A stretch of DNA of 64,000 nt, taken from the NCBI RefSeq assembly GCF_025231485.1, contig NZ_CP104003.1, positions 2,170,001 to 2,234,000 of the forward strand, given 5' to 3'. This document shows positions 8,409-16,292 of the stretch, one piece after another; within the stretch, counting starts at the first letter, position 1; each line of letters opens with the position of its first letter. The position numbers were made by a program, and so were the translations under genes. The notes under the pieces were generated by a model. That model saw only the letters and a list, made by a program, of their open reading frames with translations, searched no databases and was not told where the DNA came from. The stretch comes from Salinirubellus salinus. Lineage in GTDB: Archaea; Halobacteriota; Halobacteria; Halobacteriales; Haloarculaceae.

Positions 8409-9365
8409 ATGACCCAAGAATCCACCACTCGACTCGACCGCCGTACCGTGCTGAAGACAGTCGGCCTGCTCGCCGTCGCGGGCGCCGGCACCGGTCTCGG
8501 CGTGAGTGCCTTCGCGGGCCGCGCGAGCGCCGGCATCCCCGAGTTCACGATCGACGGGGACACAGTGACGACCGACGACGGGACGCTGACCGACATCAAG
8601 CTCCGTGCCAGCGGGACCTGGCAGTTCGACGGCATCGACGGCCCCGTGAGCGGGGTCAGGATCGGGCTGAGCGCCCACCGCCCCGGCTCCGCGCACGCGC
8701 AGGGCTACACCGTCTCGACCCAGCAGATCCCCATCGAGGGCGACCCGGCCGCCGCGTCGGGGACGTTCGACCTCGACTGGGCGTCGCTCCCGTTCGACGG
8801 GTACTACTTCTACGACCTGTCGGACTTCACCGCGGGGACCGACGGGACGTCGAAGACCACGCCCGTCGTCGCCTACCTCTGGATGGAGGTCCACGAGTTC
8901 GGCTGGCAGACGAACTACGCGCTCGACGACCTCGGGGGCCCGGCGATGCCGGGCCACGGTCCAGCGCGTGAGACGCAGTTCAACGTCACCGTGAACAACC
9001 AGGAGGCGACCGGCTCCGTCGCCGGGACCGGCGAGGCAGACGCACAGGGTGTCAACGAGTACCCGCTCGGCGAGGGCGACGTCGGTGAACTGGGCCTCAC
9101 CTGGTCGACCGGCAGCTGCGCGTGGCGGGTCGACAACCGCAACCCGGTCGGGACCGCCCCCATCGCCTTCACCATCCAAGGTGTCGGCGGCGACGGGTCG
9201 GTCGACGGCGTGGCGCCCGCGGGCCACTACGGCTACCCGCTCGCGGACGGGCCGAACGGCCACGACCCGCACGGGACATACGCCGACCTCGACACGCCGA
9301 CAGCGAAGCTCCTCGTCGACGGCCAGCAGGTGGACGTCAAGGCACGTGGAGGGTGCACCCAGTGA
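8409..9365 (+). CDS. Tat-exported protein of unknown function (paralogue 1)
   Basis: No known family was recognised. The N-terminus has a twin-arginine signal (DRRTVLKTVG, then a hydrophobic stretch ending AGRASAG near residue 43), so the 318-residue protein is exported folded. The mature part contains TTDDGT, GTWQFDGIDGP and ASGTFDLDW segments that recur in the next gene, showing gene duplication. The C-terminal third (from about residue 225) is unique to this copy and holds two cysteines, SCAW and GGC near the very end, that could form a disulfide. It leads a three-gene unit of exported or membrane proteins. Confidence 0.7.
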   Translation: MTQESTTRLDRRTVLKTVGLLAVAGAGTGLGVSAFAGRASAGIPEFTIDGDTVTTDDGTLTDIKLRASGTWQFDGIDGPVSGVRIGLSAHRPGSAHAQGYTVSTQQIPIEGDPAAASGTFDLDWASLPFDGYYFYDLSDFTAGTDGTSKTTPVVAYLWMEVHEFGWQTNYALDDLGGPAMPGHGPARETQFNVTVNNQEATGSVAGTGEADAQGVNEYPLGEGDVGELGLTWSTGSCAWRVDNRNPVGTAPIAFTIQGVGGDGSVDGVAPAGHYGYPLADGPNGHDPHGTYADLDTPTAKLLVDGQQVDVKARGGCTQ

Positions 9366-9374
9366 GGTGACATC

Positions 9375-9998
9375 ATGACCGCACGACTCACCCGACGGAC
9401 GGTGCTCGGCGGGCTAGCAGCGACGGGCCTCGCGGCGACGGGCCTCGCCACCCTCCCGGCACCCAGCGCGGGCACGCAGGTGATGTTCGCCGTCGAGGAC
9501 GCCAGCATCACGACCGACGACGGCACCATCGACGGCGTCGCCATCGACGTGGACGGCAGCTGGCAGTTCGACGGCGTCGACACCCCCGGCACGGACGTCC
9601 ACCTCCAGCTGGGGCTGAAAGGCGAGACCGAACCGGAGACCTGGACGTGGGAGACGGTGGCGGTGGATGGCCAGTCCATCACGCCAGCCCACGCCGCCAC
9701 CGGCACGTTCGCGTTCGAGGACGTGGACCTGCTTGCGGAGACGGTCTGGACCGCCGAGGACTTCGCCGCGCCGGCGAACGACTCGGTGAACTCCGGCGAG
9801 GAGGGCCAGACCGAGACGGAGACCACCCTGACGCTCCGCCTGCTCCTGCAGGTCCGTGACGCCGGCGGTGCGCTACTCGTCCAGGACGAGAAGCGCGCGT
9901 CGTTCGACATCACCGTGGTGAACGAACCCAGCAGCGTGGGGAGCGAGGGAGGCGGGACCGTCGAGCTCTCCGGCTCGAACGAGGAGCACACCGAGTGA
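9375..9998 (+). CDS. Tat-exported protein of unknown function (paralogue 2)
   Basis: The 207-residue product starts with a twin-arginine signal (TRRTVLGGLAATGLAATG) and a predicted cleavage near residue 32. The mature domain aligns by eye with the preceding protein: TTDDGTIDGVAI, GSWQFDGVDTP, ATGTFAFEDVDL and a final FDITVVNE strand match in the same order. It lacks the other's C-terminal cysteine-bearing third and ends in a Ser/Gly/Glu-rich tail. The start lies ten bases after the previous stop, so both are probably cotranscribed. Function is unknown; a paired surface or extracellular complex is inferred. Confidence 0.7.
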   Translation: MTARLTRRTVLGGLAATGLAATGLATLPAPSAGTQVMFAVEDASITTDDGTIDGVAIDVDGSWQFDGVDTPGTDVHLQLGLKGETEPETWTWETVAVDGQSITPAHAATGTFAFEDVDLLAETVWTAEDFAAPANDSVNSGEEGQTETETTLTLRLLLQVRDAGGALLVQDEKRASFDITVVNEPSSVGSEGGGTVELSGSNEEHTE

Positions 9999-10059
9999 GG
10001 GACGACGGGCACCCCCGCTCGGATCGAAGTCTGGTGCGTGATGCCCGTGGAGGAACCAC

Positions 10060-10593
10060 ATGAGACTCACCAAGAAACGCGTCCTGCTCGTGCTCCTGTT
10101 ACTGGTGGTGGTGCTGCTCGGCGCGGGGCTGGGCTTCCGGGGCGGCGACGGGCCGGTACCGGAGGAGCCGGGGCCTGCGGAGACGGCGACGCCCGCCGAG
10201 ACACCAACGCCGACGGACACGGCCACGCCACCACCCGGGGTGACGGAACCCCCGACGCCGACGGCCGTGTCGACACCCACGGTCACACCGACGCCGGATG
10301 GGACGACGGCCCCGAATCCGGCGACCGAGACGCCGGACGGCACGACGACCCCGACGGCGACCCCCACGCCGCGTGACGGCCGCGACCCGCCACCCGCGAC
10401 CCCCCGGCCGGGGACCGAGCCGGCCGACCGGGGCCGTGACGGCGGGTCGGGACCCTCCGGCGACTCGGCCACGGCACCGACCGGTGACGTGGACGGAACC
10501 GGCGACGCGCGGGCCGAGGGTGAGGACGAACACCCGGACGACACCTGGGTGGGCGCCGAGCCCGCTCAGCCGAGCAGGAGTCGGAGGTTGTAG
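10060..10593 (+). CDS. Membrane-anchored protein with Thr/Pro-rich stalk
   Basis: The 177-residue protein starts MRLTKKRVLL and has one strong membrane helix (about 7-26). It then consists almost entirely of low-complexity TPTPT-, TETP- and DGT-rich sequence of the kind that is O-glycosylated and spans the S-layer in haloarchaea. There is no folded domain visible. It lies 61 bases downstream of the two Tat proteins, so it may be their membrane anchor or surface stalk. Its last 28 bases overlap the convergent gene. Repetitive sequence makes homology claims unreliable. Confidence 0.6.
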   Translation: MRLTKKRVLLVLLLLVVVLLGAGLGFRGGDGPVPEEPGPAETATPAETPTPTDTATPPPGVTEPPTPTAVSTPTVTPTPDGTTAPNPATETPDGTTTPTATPTPRDGRDPPPATPRPGTEPADRGRDGGSGPSGDSATAPTGDVDGTGDARAEGEDEHPDDTWVGAEPAQPSRSRRL

Positions 10594-10907
10594 ACCGTCG
10601 TGAACGCGCCGACCACCGCCAGCACCACCGGTGGGGCGTAGTACGAGATACGGTCCTCGGTCCCGCGGAGCGCCGCGAGACTGAGGCCGATACAGAAGAG
10701 CAGTACCGCGATCTTCAGTCCAGCGAGCCCCCCGTTCCCGAACGTCTCCACCACCGCACGCACCAGGACGTTCGCCTCGCGCACCGTCGGACTGAACTGG
10801 ACGATAGCGATGGTGGTGACGGTGTCACCGACCCCGTAGGTCGCCGTGGCGATAATCCAGAGCCAGTAGAACTCCTGCTCGCGCAGGCGGGTCCAGCGGG
10901 CGGCCAT
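10566..10907 (-). CDS. Small membrane protein, DUF5658-like
   Basis: The 113-residue product has three to four hydrophobic segments (about 14-34, 58-78, 90-110). The pattern TYGVGDTVTT followed by VREANVLVRAVVE resembles the D..TT...G.EANP signature of DUF5658-type membrane proteins, a family of unknown function. A TATA-like box centred 27 bases before its ATG indicates a leaderless transcript. It is convergent with, and overlaps, the stalk-protein gene by 28 bases. Confidence 0.55.
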   Translation of the reverse strand: MAARWTRLREQEFYWLWIIATATYGVGDTVTTIAIVQFSPTVREANVLVRAVVETFGNGGLAGLKIAVLLFCIGLSLAALRGTEDRISYYAPPVVLAVVGAFTTVYNLRLLLG

Positions 10908-10927
10908 GTCGAGAGCCTCGACATCCC

Positions 10928-10941
10928 AGTACTTATCTCTG
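10928..10941 (-). promoter_or_regulatory. TATA-like box of the DUF5658-like gene
   Basis: The minus-strand stretch AGATAAGTACT is centred 27 bases upstream of the ATG at 10907. Confidence 0.5.
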
Positions 10942-10988
10942 CGTCACGTTTCGCTCGGCGAGACCCGGACGGTGGACGCCCTGGCTGT

Positions 10989-11714
10989 TCAGAGCCCAGC
11001 AGCGGCGTCGAGCGAGATTCGGATGGCCCGCTCGACGTTGTCCTTCGCCTTCTCGGGGAGCTCCTCCCCCTCCGTCTCGCCCTTCTGTGTCCCCTCGACG
11101 AGGTTGCCGTCGACGGTGCAGATGGCGCCCGCGCGGAGTCCCTTGCGCCGCGCGAGCGTGAAGATAGCCGCCGCCTCCATCTCGACCGAGAGCAGGCCCG
11201 CGGCCTCCCAGTCCTCGACGTAGGCGTCGGTCTCGGCGTAGAACGCGTCGTCGGAGGCGATGGGCCCCACGTGTACGTCCTCGTCGTTCGCTTCGGCCGC
11301 ATCCACGAGTGCCGACAGGACGTCGTAGTCCGGCACCGCGGGGACCGTCTCGTCCTCGTAGCGTTTCGTCGTCCCCTCGTCCTTCGCGGCGCCGGTGGCG
11401 ACGACCATGTCGCCGATCTCCATCCCGCGCTGGAGCGCCCCGGTCGTGCCGACGCGGACGAACGTCTCCACGCCGACGGCAGCGAGCTCCTCGACCGCGA
11501 TGGCCGCGGAGGGGCAGCCGATGCCGGTCGAACAGAGCGTCAGCTCCCGGTCGCCGTAGGTCGCGTTGACGACGCGATACTCCCGGTTCTCGGCGACGAG
11601 TTCGTGGGAGTCACAGAGCCCGGCGATACGGTCGACGCGGTCGGGGTCGCCCGGCAGCAGCGCGAGGTCGTGGACGTCACCCGGCTCGCAGAGTACGTGC
11701 GGCTGTTTCGCCAT
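10989..11714 (-). CDS. udp: Nucleoside phosphorylase, uridine phosphorylase-like
   Basis: The 241-residue protein belongs to the PNP/UDP family, which cleaves nucleosides with phosphate to a base and ribose-1-phosphate in salvage. Family landmarks are the N-terminal LLPGDPDRVDRIA phosphate loop (about 18-30), STGIGCPSAAIAVEEL (about 62-77), RVGTTGAL (about 87-94), and the ribose-binding VEMEAAAIFTLA near residue 171. Uridine phosphorylase is favoured by the STGIG and GxTGALQ pattern, but substrate range needs assay. It appears monocistronic. Confidence 0.85.
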   Translation of the reverse strand: MAKQPHVLCEPGDVHDLALLPGDPDRVDRIAGLCDSHELVAENREYRVVNATYGDRELTLCSTGIGCPSAAIAVEELAAVGVETFVRVGTTGALQRGMEIGDMVVATGAAKDEGTTKRYEDETVPAVPDYDVLSALVDAAEANDEDVHVGPIASDDAFYAETDAYVEDWEAAGLLSVEMEAAAIFTLARRKGLRAGAICTVDGNLVEGTQKGETEGEELPEKAKDNVERAIRISLDAAAGL

Positions 11715-11762
11715 GTCTCGGGCGACTCCCCGCGGGGTCGAAAGCGTGGCGGTCCGACCGGC

Positions 11763-12311
11763 TCAGCCGACCGGCAAGAACGCGTAGAGGAGCGGGACCA
11801 CGGTGAGGAGCGCCACGCCGTACACCGTCGCGGAGACGAGCCAGTCACGGCGCACCGTCCGGCGGACGTCGGCGTCCTCGAACAGCCGGTCGCCGAACCG
11901 CGGGAAGACCAGCCGCGCGAAGAAGACGTAGAGGAACGTGATGACGAGGACGATGGCCACCGGGTCCGACAGCGTGAGCGGCGTCGGCGTCCCGAACAGG
12001 ACGAGCCGCTGGGCGACCGTCTGCACCGAGTCGACGCCGCTGACCACGAGTTCGTAGATGACGCCCGCGAGCATCCCGGCGGCGTAGTGCGCGGCGTCGG
12101 CCTGTCGCTTCGTGACGCTACCGGGCGACCGGCCGAACAGCGCCGCGGCCGCGACGTACGGCGGGACGTCACCCTCGGGGAGCGCGTCCATGGCGATGGT
12201 CATGATGGCCGTCGCGCCGAACCCGGCGACGACGGCGACGGCGAGGCGCACCTCCAGCGGGAGGGCGGCGGCGATGTGTGCGACGGGGAGCGACGCGAAC
12301 GGCGCGGACAT
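11763..12311 (-). CDS. Multi-pass membrane protein of unknown function
   Basis: The 182-residue protein has about four membrane helices (around 20-42, 78-98, 112-135, 158-180). It shows a GATAIMTIAMDALPEGDVPPY loop resembling the family of haloarchaeal proteins annotated as DUF6789-like. No catalytic motif is apparent. It lies 40 bases from the pfkB gene on the same strand and may be its downstream partner. Confidence 0.5.
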   Translation of the reverse strand: MSAPFASLPVAHIAAALPLEVRLAVAVVAGFGATAIMTIAMDALPEGDVPPYVAAAALFGRSPGSVTKRQADAAHYAAGMLAGVIYELVVSGVDSVQTVAQRLVLFGTPTPLTLSDPVAIVLVITFLYVFFARLVFPRFGDRLFEDADVRRTVRRDWLVSATVYGVALLTVVPLLYAFLPVG

Positions 12312-12351
12312 CGCCTCCCCGTACCGGTCCCCGTGTCAAACGCGTGTCGGT

Positions 12352-13203
12352 CTACAGGAGCCCCTCGATTCGCTCCCACGAGACGTCCGGGCGTGGCCCC
12401 TCGCTGCTCGCCGCCAGCGCCCCGCAGGCGTTCGCCACCGCCAGCGACCGCTCGCGGTCGGTCCCCCGGCCCGACGCGGCGATGAACCCCGCGGCGAACG
12501 CGTCACCCGCACCCGTGGCGTCGACGGCCGGGAGGTCCACCCCCGAGTGCTCGAGCGTCTCGTCCGGGGCGACCAGTGACGCCCCGCGTTCGCCGTGTTT
12601 CGTGAGCACCACGCAGTCCTCCGGGAGTGTCCCCCGAGCCACCTCGGTCGCCTCGCGGTCGTTCAGGAACAGCAGGTCCGTCAGCGCGAGCGTCTCGTCG
12701 TAGTCCCGTCGGTCGAGGAGCCGGCCGGGGTCGAAACTCACCCGCAGGTCGTGCTCGACGGCGAGTTCGGCCAGTCGTGCGGCCGTCGCCGGGCGCTGTC
12801 CGGTGAGGTGGAGGTGGTCCGCGCCGGCGACCCACGAGGCCTCGACGTCCTCGGGACCGACGGCCTCGTTCACCCCGCCGTCGTCGATGACCGACACCTC
12901 CCCGGCCGCGTCGACGAGGAGGTACTTCCGGGCGGTGTCGCCGGGTGCGGTGAGTACGGGCGAGACGTCGACGCCGGCCTCGACGAGCGTGTCGAGCGCC
13001 TGCCGACCCGTGGCGTCGTCGCCGACGCTCCCCACCAGCGAGGCGTCGTGCTCCAGCGCGACGAGCGTCACGGCGACGTTCGCCGCGGAGCCACCCCCGG
13101 ACTCGTAGCGGTCACGGACCCGCGACTCGCCGTCCGGGACCGGGAGCCGGTCGAGCCGGATCGTGACGTCCCAGTTGACGTGCCCGGCACACACCACGTG
13201 CAT
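12352..13203 (-). CDS. PfkB-family carbohydrate kinase
   Basis: The 283-residue protein is a ribokinase-type sugar or nucleoside kinase. It starts MHVVCAGHVNWDVTI, has the substrate-binding GGGSAANVA motif at 36-44, and the catalytic DATGAGDAF at 228-236, where D234 is the general base. The ATG at 13203 is supported by a GGAGGT ribosome-binding site eight bases upstream and a TATA-like box at 13251-13258. In-frame codons further upstream overlap that box and were rejected. Sugar specificity is unknown; haloarchaeal relatives phosphorylate ketohexonates, fructose or ribose. Confidence 0.85.
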   Translation of the reverse strand: MHVVCAGHVNWDVTIRLDRLPVPDGESRVRDRYESGGGSAANVAVTLVALEHDASLVGSVGDDATGRQALDTLVEAGVDVSPVLTAPGDTARKYLLVDAAGEVSVIDDGGVNEAVGPEDVEASWVAGADHLHLTGQRPATAARLAELAVEHDLRVSFDPGRLLDRRDYDETLALTDLLFLNDREATEVARGTLPEDCVVLTKHGERGASLVAPDETLEHSGVDLPAVDATGAGDAFAAGFIAASGRGTDRERSLAVANACGALAASSEGPRPDVSWERIEGLL

Positions 13204-13209
13204 GGCCCG

Positions 13210-13258
13210 ACCTCCGGCCGGGCCGCTGAAAGAGGTTCCTTTCGTCGGAAGTTTTATG
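13210..13258 (-). promoter_or_regulatory. Promoter and Shine-Dalgarno site of the pfkB gene
   Basis: A GCATAAAAC box at 13251-13259 on the minus strand implies a start of transcription near 13228. The GGAGGT at 13210-13215 precedes the ATG by a normal distance. This is one of the few leadered genes with a clear ribosome-binding site here. Confidence 0.6.
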
Positions 13259-13372
13259 CGCAATCGAGTCGTTGGAACGAAGTGCCGCCACCGCCGCAGT
13301 TCCGGTGGCGTACACCCACCCCCACCCCCACACCGTTTTGCGAGGCGACGCTCTCACCGGCCAGTGACCCGT

Positions 13373-14209
13373 TCAGGCGACGGTGAACAGCACGAGGTTG
13401 TGCGCACCCGGACCGAGTCCGACGGCCGCCACCAGACCGAGCAACAGCGTCCCCTCGCGAGGCGCCTCCTCGACGTAGTCCGTGAGCAAGAGTACCACGC
13501 CAATGGCCAGCGCCACCTTCACGAGGACGAACACCCACCCACCGCCGAGGTACTGGGCCGTGGGGAGCGCCTGCCCGAGTTCGAGGACGACACGGGAGAG
13601 CGGCGTCTGCTCGCCGAAGCCGGTGAGCACGTCGACCCCGATGGCCGTCGAGACGCCGTCGAGCGTGTGTGCGAGGACGACGAGGAGCCCGGCCGCCCCG
13701 GTCACCTCGACCCGAGGCCGACGCCGTCTGAGGAGTGTCCAGACGAGGCCGGCGACCACGACCGAGACGAGGAGTCCGACGGCGGGCCAGAACGGCTGGA
13801 GCCCCCCGCTCGCGCTCCCGACGGTGAGCGCCGAGCCGACCACCGCACCGCCCGTGAGCGCGCCCGAGAGCAGGAGCACCGAGGGGGCAGACGGGAACGA
13901 CCACGTCTCGGGGTCGAACCGAGCGACGGCGGCCCAGACGAGCCCCGCGAGGACGAACGTCGAGAGGTAGACGGCGGGCGAGCCGAACAGCGGAGCGACG
14001 ACGCTGGGGACGGCCTCGAGCTGGAAGAGGACGTAGCCAGCGGCGCCGGCGACCATCCACGGGGCGAACGCGGCGACGACCCGTGGCGTGACGGGCGGGT
14101 CGAGACGGTAGAGCAGGGCGGCGACGCCCGCCACCGCGAGGAGCAGTCCGAGGAGGTACGGCAGCGGCGGGAGCGCGAACCCGGAGGGCAACACCAGCGC
14201 CGTGTACAT
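13373..14209 (-). CDS. DUF63 family membrane protein
   Basis: The 278-residue protein has about eight hydrophobic helices and matches the archaeal DUF63 family pattern. That pattern includes the LDPPVTPRVVAAFAPWMVAG segment near 40-60 and the conserved HTLDGVSTAIGVD loop near 181-193, where an HxxDG motif faces a membrane helix. Function is unknown. It is followed by 170 bases of GC-rich sequence before the pfkB gene and is divergent from the next small membrane protein. Confidence 0.75.
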   Translation of the reverse strand: MYTALVLPSGFALPPLPYLLGLLLAVAGVAALLYRLDPPVTPRVVAAFAPWMVAGAAGYVLFQLEAVPSVVAPLFGSPAVYLSTFVLAGLVWAAVARFDPETWSFPSAPSVLLLSGALTGGAVVGSALTVGSASGGLQPFWPAVGLLVSVVVAGLVWTLLRRRRPRVEVTGAAGLLVVLAHTLDGVSTAIGVDVLTGFGEQTPLSRVVLELGQALPTAQYLGGGWVFVLVKVALAIGVVLLLTDYVEEAPREGTLLLGLVAAVGLGPGAHNLVLFTVA

Positions 14210-14294
14210 GTGCCGACACGGGTGGGGACCCGGCGAAAGGGTTGCGGTCCGGCCGTGCCAACGCGTGTCGTTTCGGGGGCGTTACCGCGAACAT

Positions 14295-14714
14295 ATGGGG
14301 GCGACGGCCGTAGCCGCGGACGTGTCCGACGCCACGACGGAGCGGTATCGGCCGGGGGCCTGCAACATCGGGGCCCGCGAGCGGCGACGCCGGTACCGCC
14401 TCGCCGCTGGCGCACTCCTCGCCGCCGTCGGCTACCTCGCGGTCGTCGTCGTGACGGGGCTCCCCGCGGTGTTCGCGCTGGGCGCGTTCGTCCCGCTCTC
14501 GCTCGGGTGCGAGTGGTGTCTGCAGGGACGGCGCTCGTTCTGTGCCACCCTCGGCTTCAGCGGGCGCTACGCGTTCCCCGGTGCGCGGGGGACGGTGCCC
14601 GACGGCGACGCGCGGCAGGCCGACCGGCGCTACGCCTTCCGCCTGACGATACTCGGCTTGCTGGCCGGGGGCGTGCTCACGCTGGGGACGTACGTCGCAC
14701 TGCTGCTGGCGTGA
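14295..14714 (+). CDS. Small two- to three-helix membrane protein, cysteine-bearing
   Basis: This 139-residue haloarchaeal protein was not recognised. It has a cytoplasmic basic segment (RERRRRYR, about 27-34), two adjacent hydrophobic helices (about 36-75), a loop with LGCEWCLQGRRSFCATLG holding three cysteines, and a C-terminal helix. The CEWC pair could bind metal or be redox active. It lies 85 bases from the divergent DUF63 gene. The start at MGATAVAADV was preferred over a longer frame that would run into the DUF63 promoter. Confidence 0.5.
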   Translation: MGATAVAADVSDATTERYRPGACNIGARERRRRYRLAAGALLAAVGYLAVVVVTGLPAVFALGAFVPLSLGCEWCLQGRRSFCATLGFSGRYAFPGARGTVPDGDARQADRRYAFRLTILGLLAGGVLTLGTYVALLLA

Positions 14715-14785
14715 GGGGAACCGCCAGACTGTAGGGGGTTGCCGACACCCGGAGGGTTCTTCACCGTCGGGTGACAGCCTCGGGT

Positions 14786-16135
14786 ATGGACGCGCCCGAG
14801 CCGTCGGTGAACGTCCCCCGCGACCGGTACTCGTTCGACCACCGGCCCATCACCGACGGGTCGTTCGGGGACGCGCTGGAGCGGGCCCGCGCCGGCGAGC
14901 GGCTCACCGTCGACGAGGGCATCGAACTCATCACCACCGGCACGGACCGCGCCGGCATCGACCCCGAGCGCAAGGAACTCGTCCTCGAGGCGGCCGACCG
15001 GCGGCGCGCCGAGGTGGTCGGCGAGGAGGTCACCTTCGTCGCCAACCTCAACAACAACGTCACGACGGCCTGCGACACCGGCTGTCTGTTCTGCAACTTC
15101 AAGGACCCCGCGGCCGCCTTCGAGTCGGACGCCCCCGCCGAACACGCGGCGGGCGGGTTCACCAAGACGCCCGCCGAATCACGCGACATCGTCGATTCGG
15201 CGCTCGACCGCGGTATCTACGAGGTCACCTCGGTCTCGGGACTCCACCCCGCGTTCGTCCTGAACGAGGAACACCGCGAGCGACTCGAGTCGATGGACGA
15301 GCCCCCGAACTACCGACCCGCGAGCGACTACCAGGTCGACCCCGGCACCTACGTCGAGCAGATGGAGGCGATGAGCGTCGGCGGGGTCCACCTCCACTCG
15401 ATGACGCCAGAGGAGGCCTACCACGCCCGCCGGGGTACCGACTGGAGCTACGAGGCGGTGTACGCCGAGCTGAAGGCCGCAGGGCTCGACAGCGTGCCCG
15501 GCACCGCCGCCGAGATACTCGTCGACGAGGTCCGTGACGTCATCTGCCCGGAGAAGATCGGGACCGACGAGTGGCTCGAGGCCATGGAGGCGGCCGCGAA
15601 CGTCGGCCTCGACACCACCGCGACCATCATGTACGGCCACGTCGAGAACGAGGCCCACCGCGTGGAGCACCTCCAGCGCGTCCGCGAGTTGCAGGACCGG
15701 ACCGGCGCCATCACGGAGTTCGTCCCGCTCTCGTTCGTCCACCGCGACACCCCGCTCTTCCGGCAGGGGATGGTCGACGGCGGCGCCAGCACCGACGAGG
15801 ACGAACTGATGATCGCCGTCTCGCGACTGTTCCTCGACAACGTCGATCACGTCCAGTCCTCGTGGGTCAAGTACGGCGACGCACAGGGGCTGAAGATGCT
15901 CTCCTGTGGCGCCGACGACTTCATGGGAACCATCCTCTCGGAGGAGATCACGAAACGTGCCGGCGGCGAGTTCGGCGAGTTCCGCTCGTTCGACGAGTAC
16001 GTCGACATGATACGGGCCATCGGCCGGGTACCCGTCGAGCGCTCGACGGACTACCGCCAGCGCCGCGTCGTCGAGGGGGACGGCCCACACGGCCCGACGC
16101 TCGGGCCACGGGCGGACGGGACTCCGCTGCTCTGA
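14786..16135 (+). CDS. cofH: FO synthase subunit 2 (5-amino-6-(D-ribitylamino)uracil:L-tyrosine 4-hydroxyphenyl transferase)
   Basis: CofH is the radical SAM half that joins tyrosine-derived 4-hydroxybenzyl to 5-amino-6-ribitylaminouracil. CofG then closes the deazaflavin ring to give FO, the chromophore of coenzyme F420. The 449-residue protein has the CDTGCLFC cluster motif (C96, C100, C103), binding a 4Fe-4S cluster for SAM cleavage. The FTKTPAESRDIVDSAL and HLHSMTPEEAYHARRG segments are family-typical. The ATG at 14786 follows a weak promoter-like GGGTTCTTCACC. It is single-gene, with cofG and cofC lying 1-4 kb away on the other strand. Confidence 0.92.
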   Translation: MDAPEPSVNVPRDRYSFDHRPITDGSFGDALERARAGERLTVDEGIELITTGTDRAGIDPERKELVLEAADRRRAEVVGEEVTFVANLNNNVTTACDTGCLFCNFKDPAAAFESDAPAEHAAGGFTKTPAESRDIVDSALDRGIYEVTSVSGLHPAFVLNEEHRERLESMDEPPNYRPASDYQVDPGTYVEQMEAMSVGGVHLHSMTPEEAYHARRGTDWSYEAVYAELKAAGLDSVPGTAAEILVDEVRDVICPEKIGTDEWLEAMEAAANVGLDTTATIMYGHVENEAHRVEHLQRVRELQDRTGAITEFVPLSFVHRDTPLFRQGMVDGGASTDEDELMIAVSRLFLDNVDHVQSSWVKYGDAQGLKMLSCGADDFMGTILSEEITKRAGGEFGEFRSFDEYVDMIRAIGRVPVERSTDYRQRRVVEGDGPHGPTLGPRADGTPLL

Positions 16136-16149
16136 GCCGGCGAAGGTTC

Positions 16150-16257
16150 ATCAACGAAGCCGGGACCAGCCACCCCGTGACCTGAGCGAGGCGCGGCGTG
16201 GCCGAGGCGGGAGCGTGGGCCACCACGCCGCGGGCGGAGGCGCGGACCACCTGTTCG
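16150..16257 (+). repeat. Dispersed intergenic repeat, copy 1
   Basis: The gap between cofH and the convergent lipoprotein gene contains CAGCCACCCCGTGACCTGA (16167-16185). The identical 19 bases are found at 27254-27272. The flanks also match loosely: a CCACCACGC block and a final ACCACCTGTTCG (GCCACCTGCTCG in the other copy) occur at similar spacing. No reading frame or terminal inverted repeat was seen, so a small non-coding element or shared regulatory or RNA module is inferred. Confidence 0.5.
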
Positions 16258-16292
16258 ATTCTGATTCGGAGCTGAGCGACCGGCCGACCGTC

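Noticed and set aside
13264-13372. Tandem CCACCC runs (about 13310-13335) as a CRISPR-like repeat
   Set aside because: Only a few short C-rich repeats without spacers; not an array.
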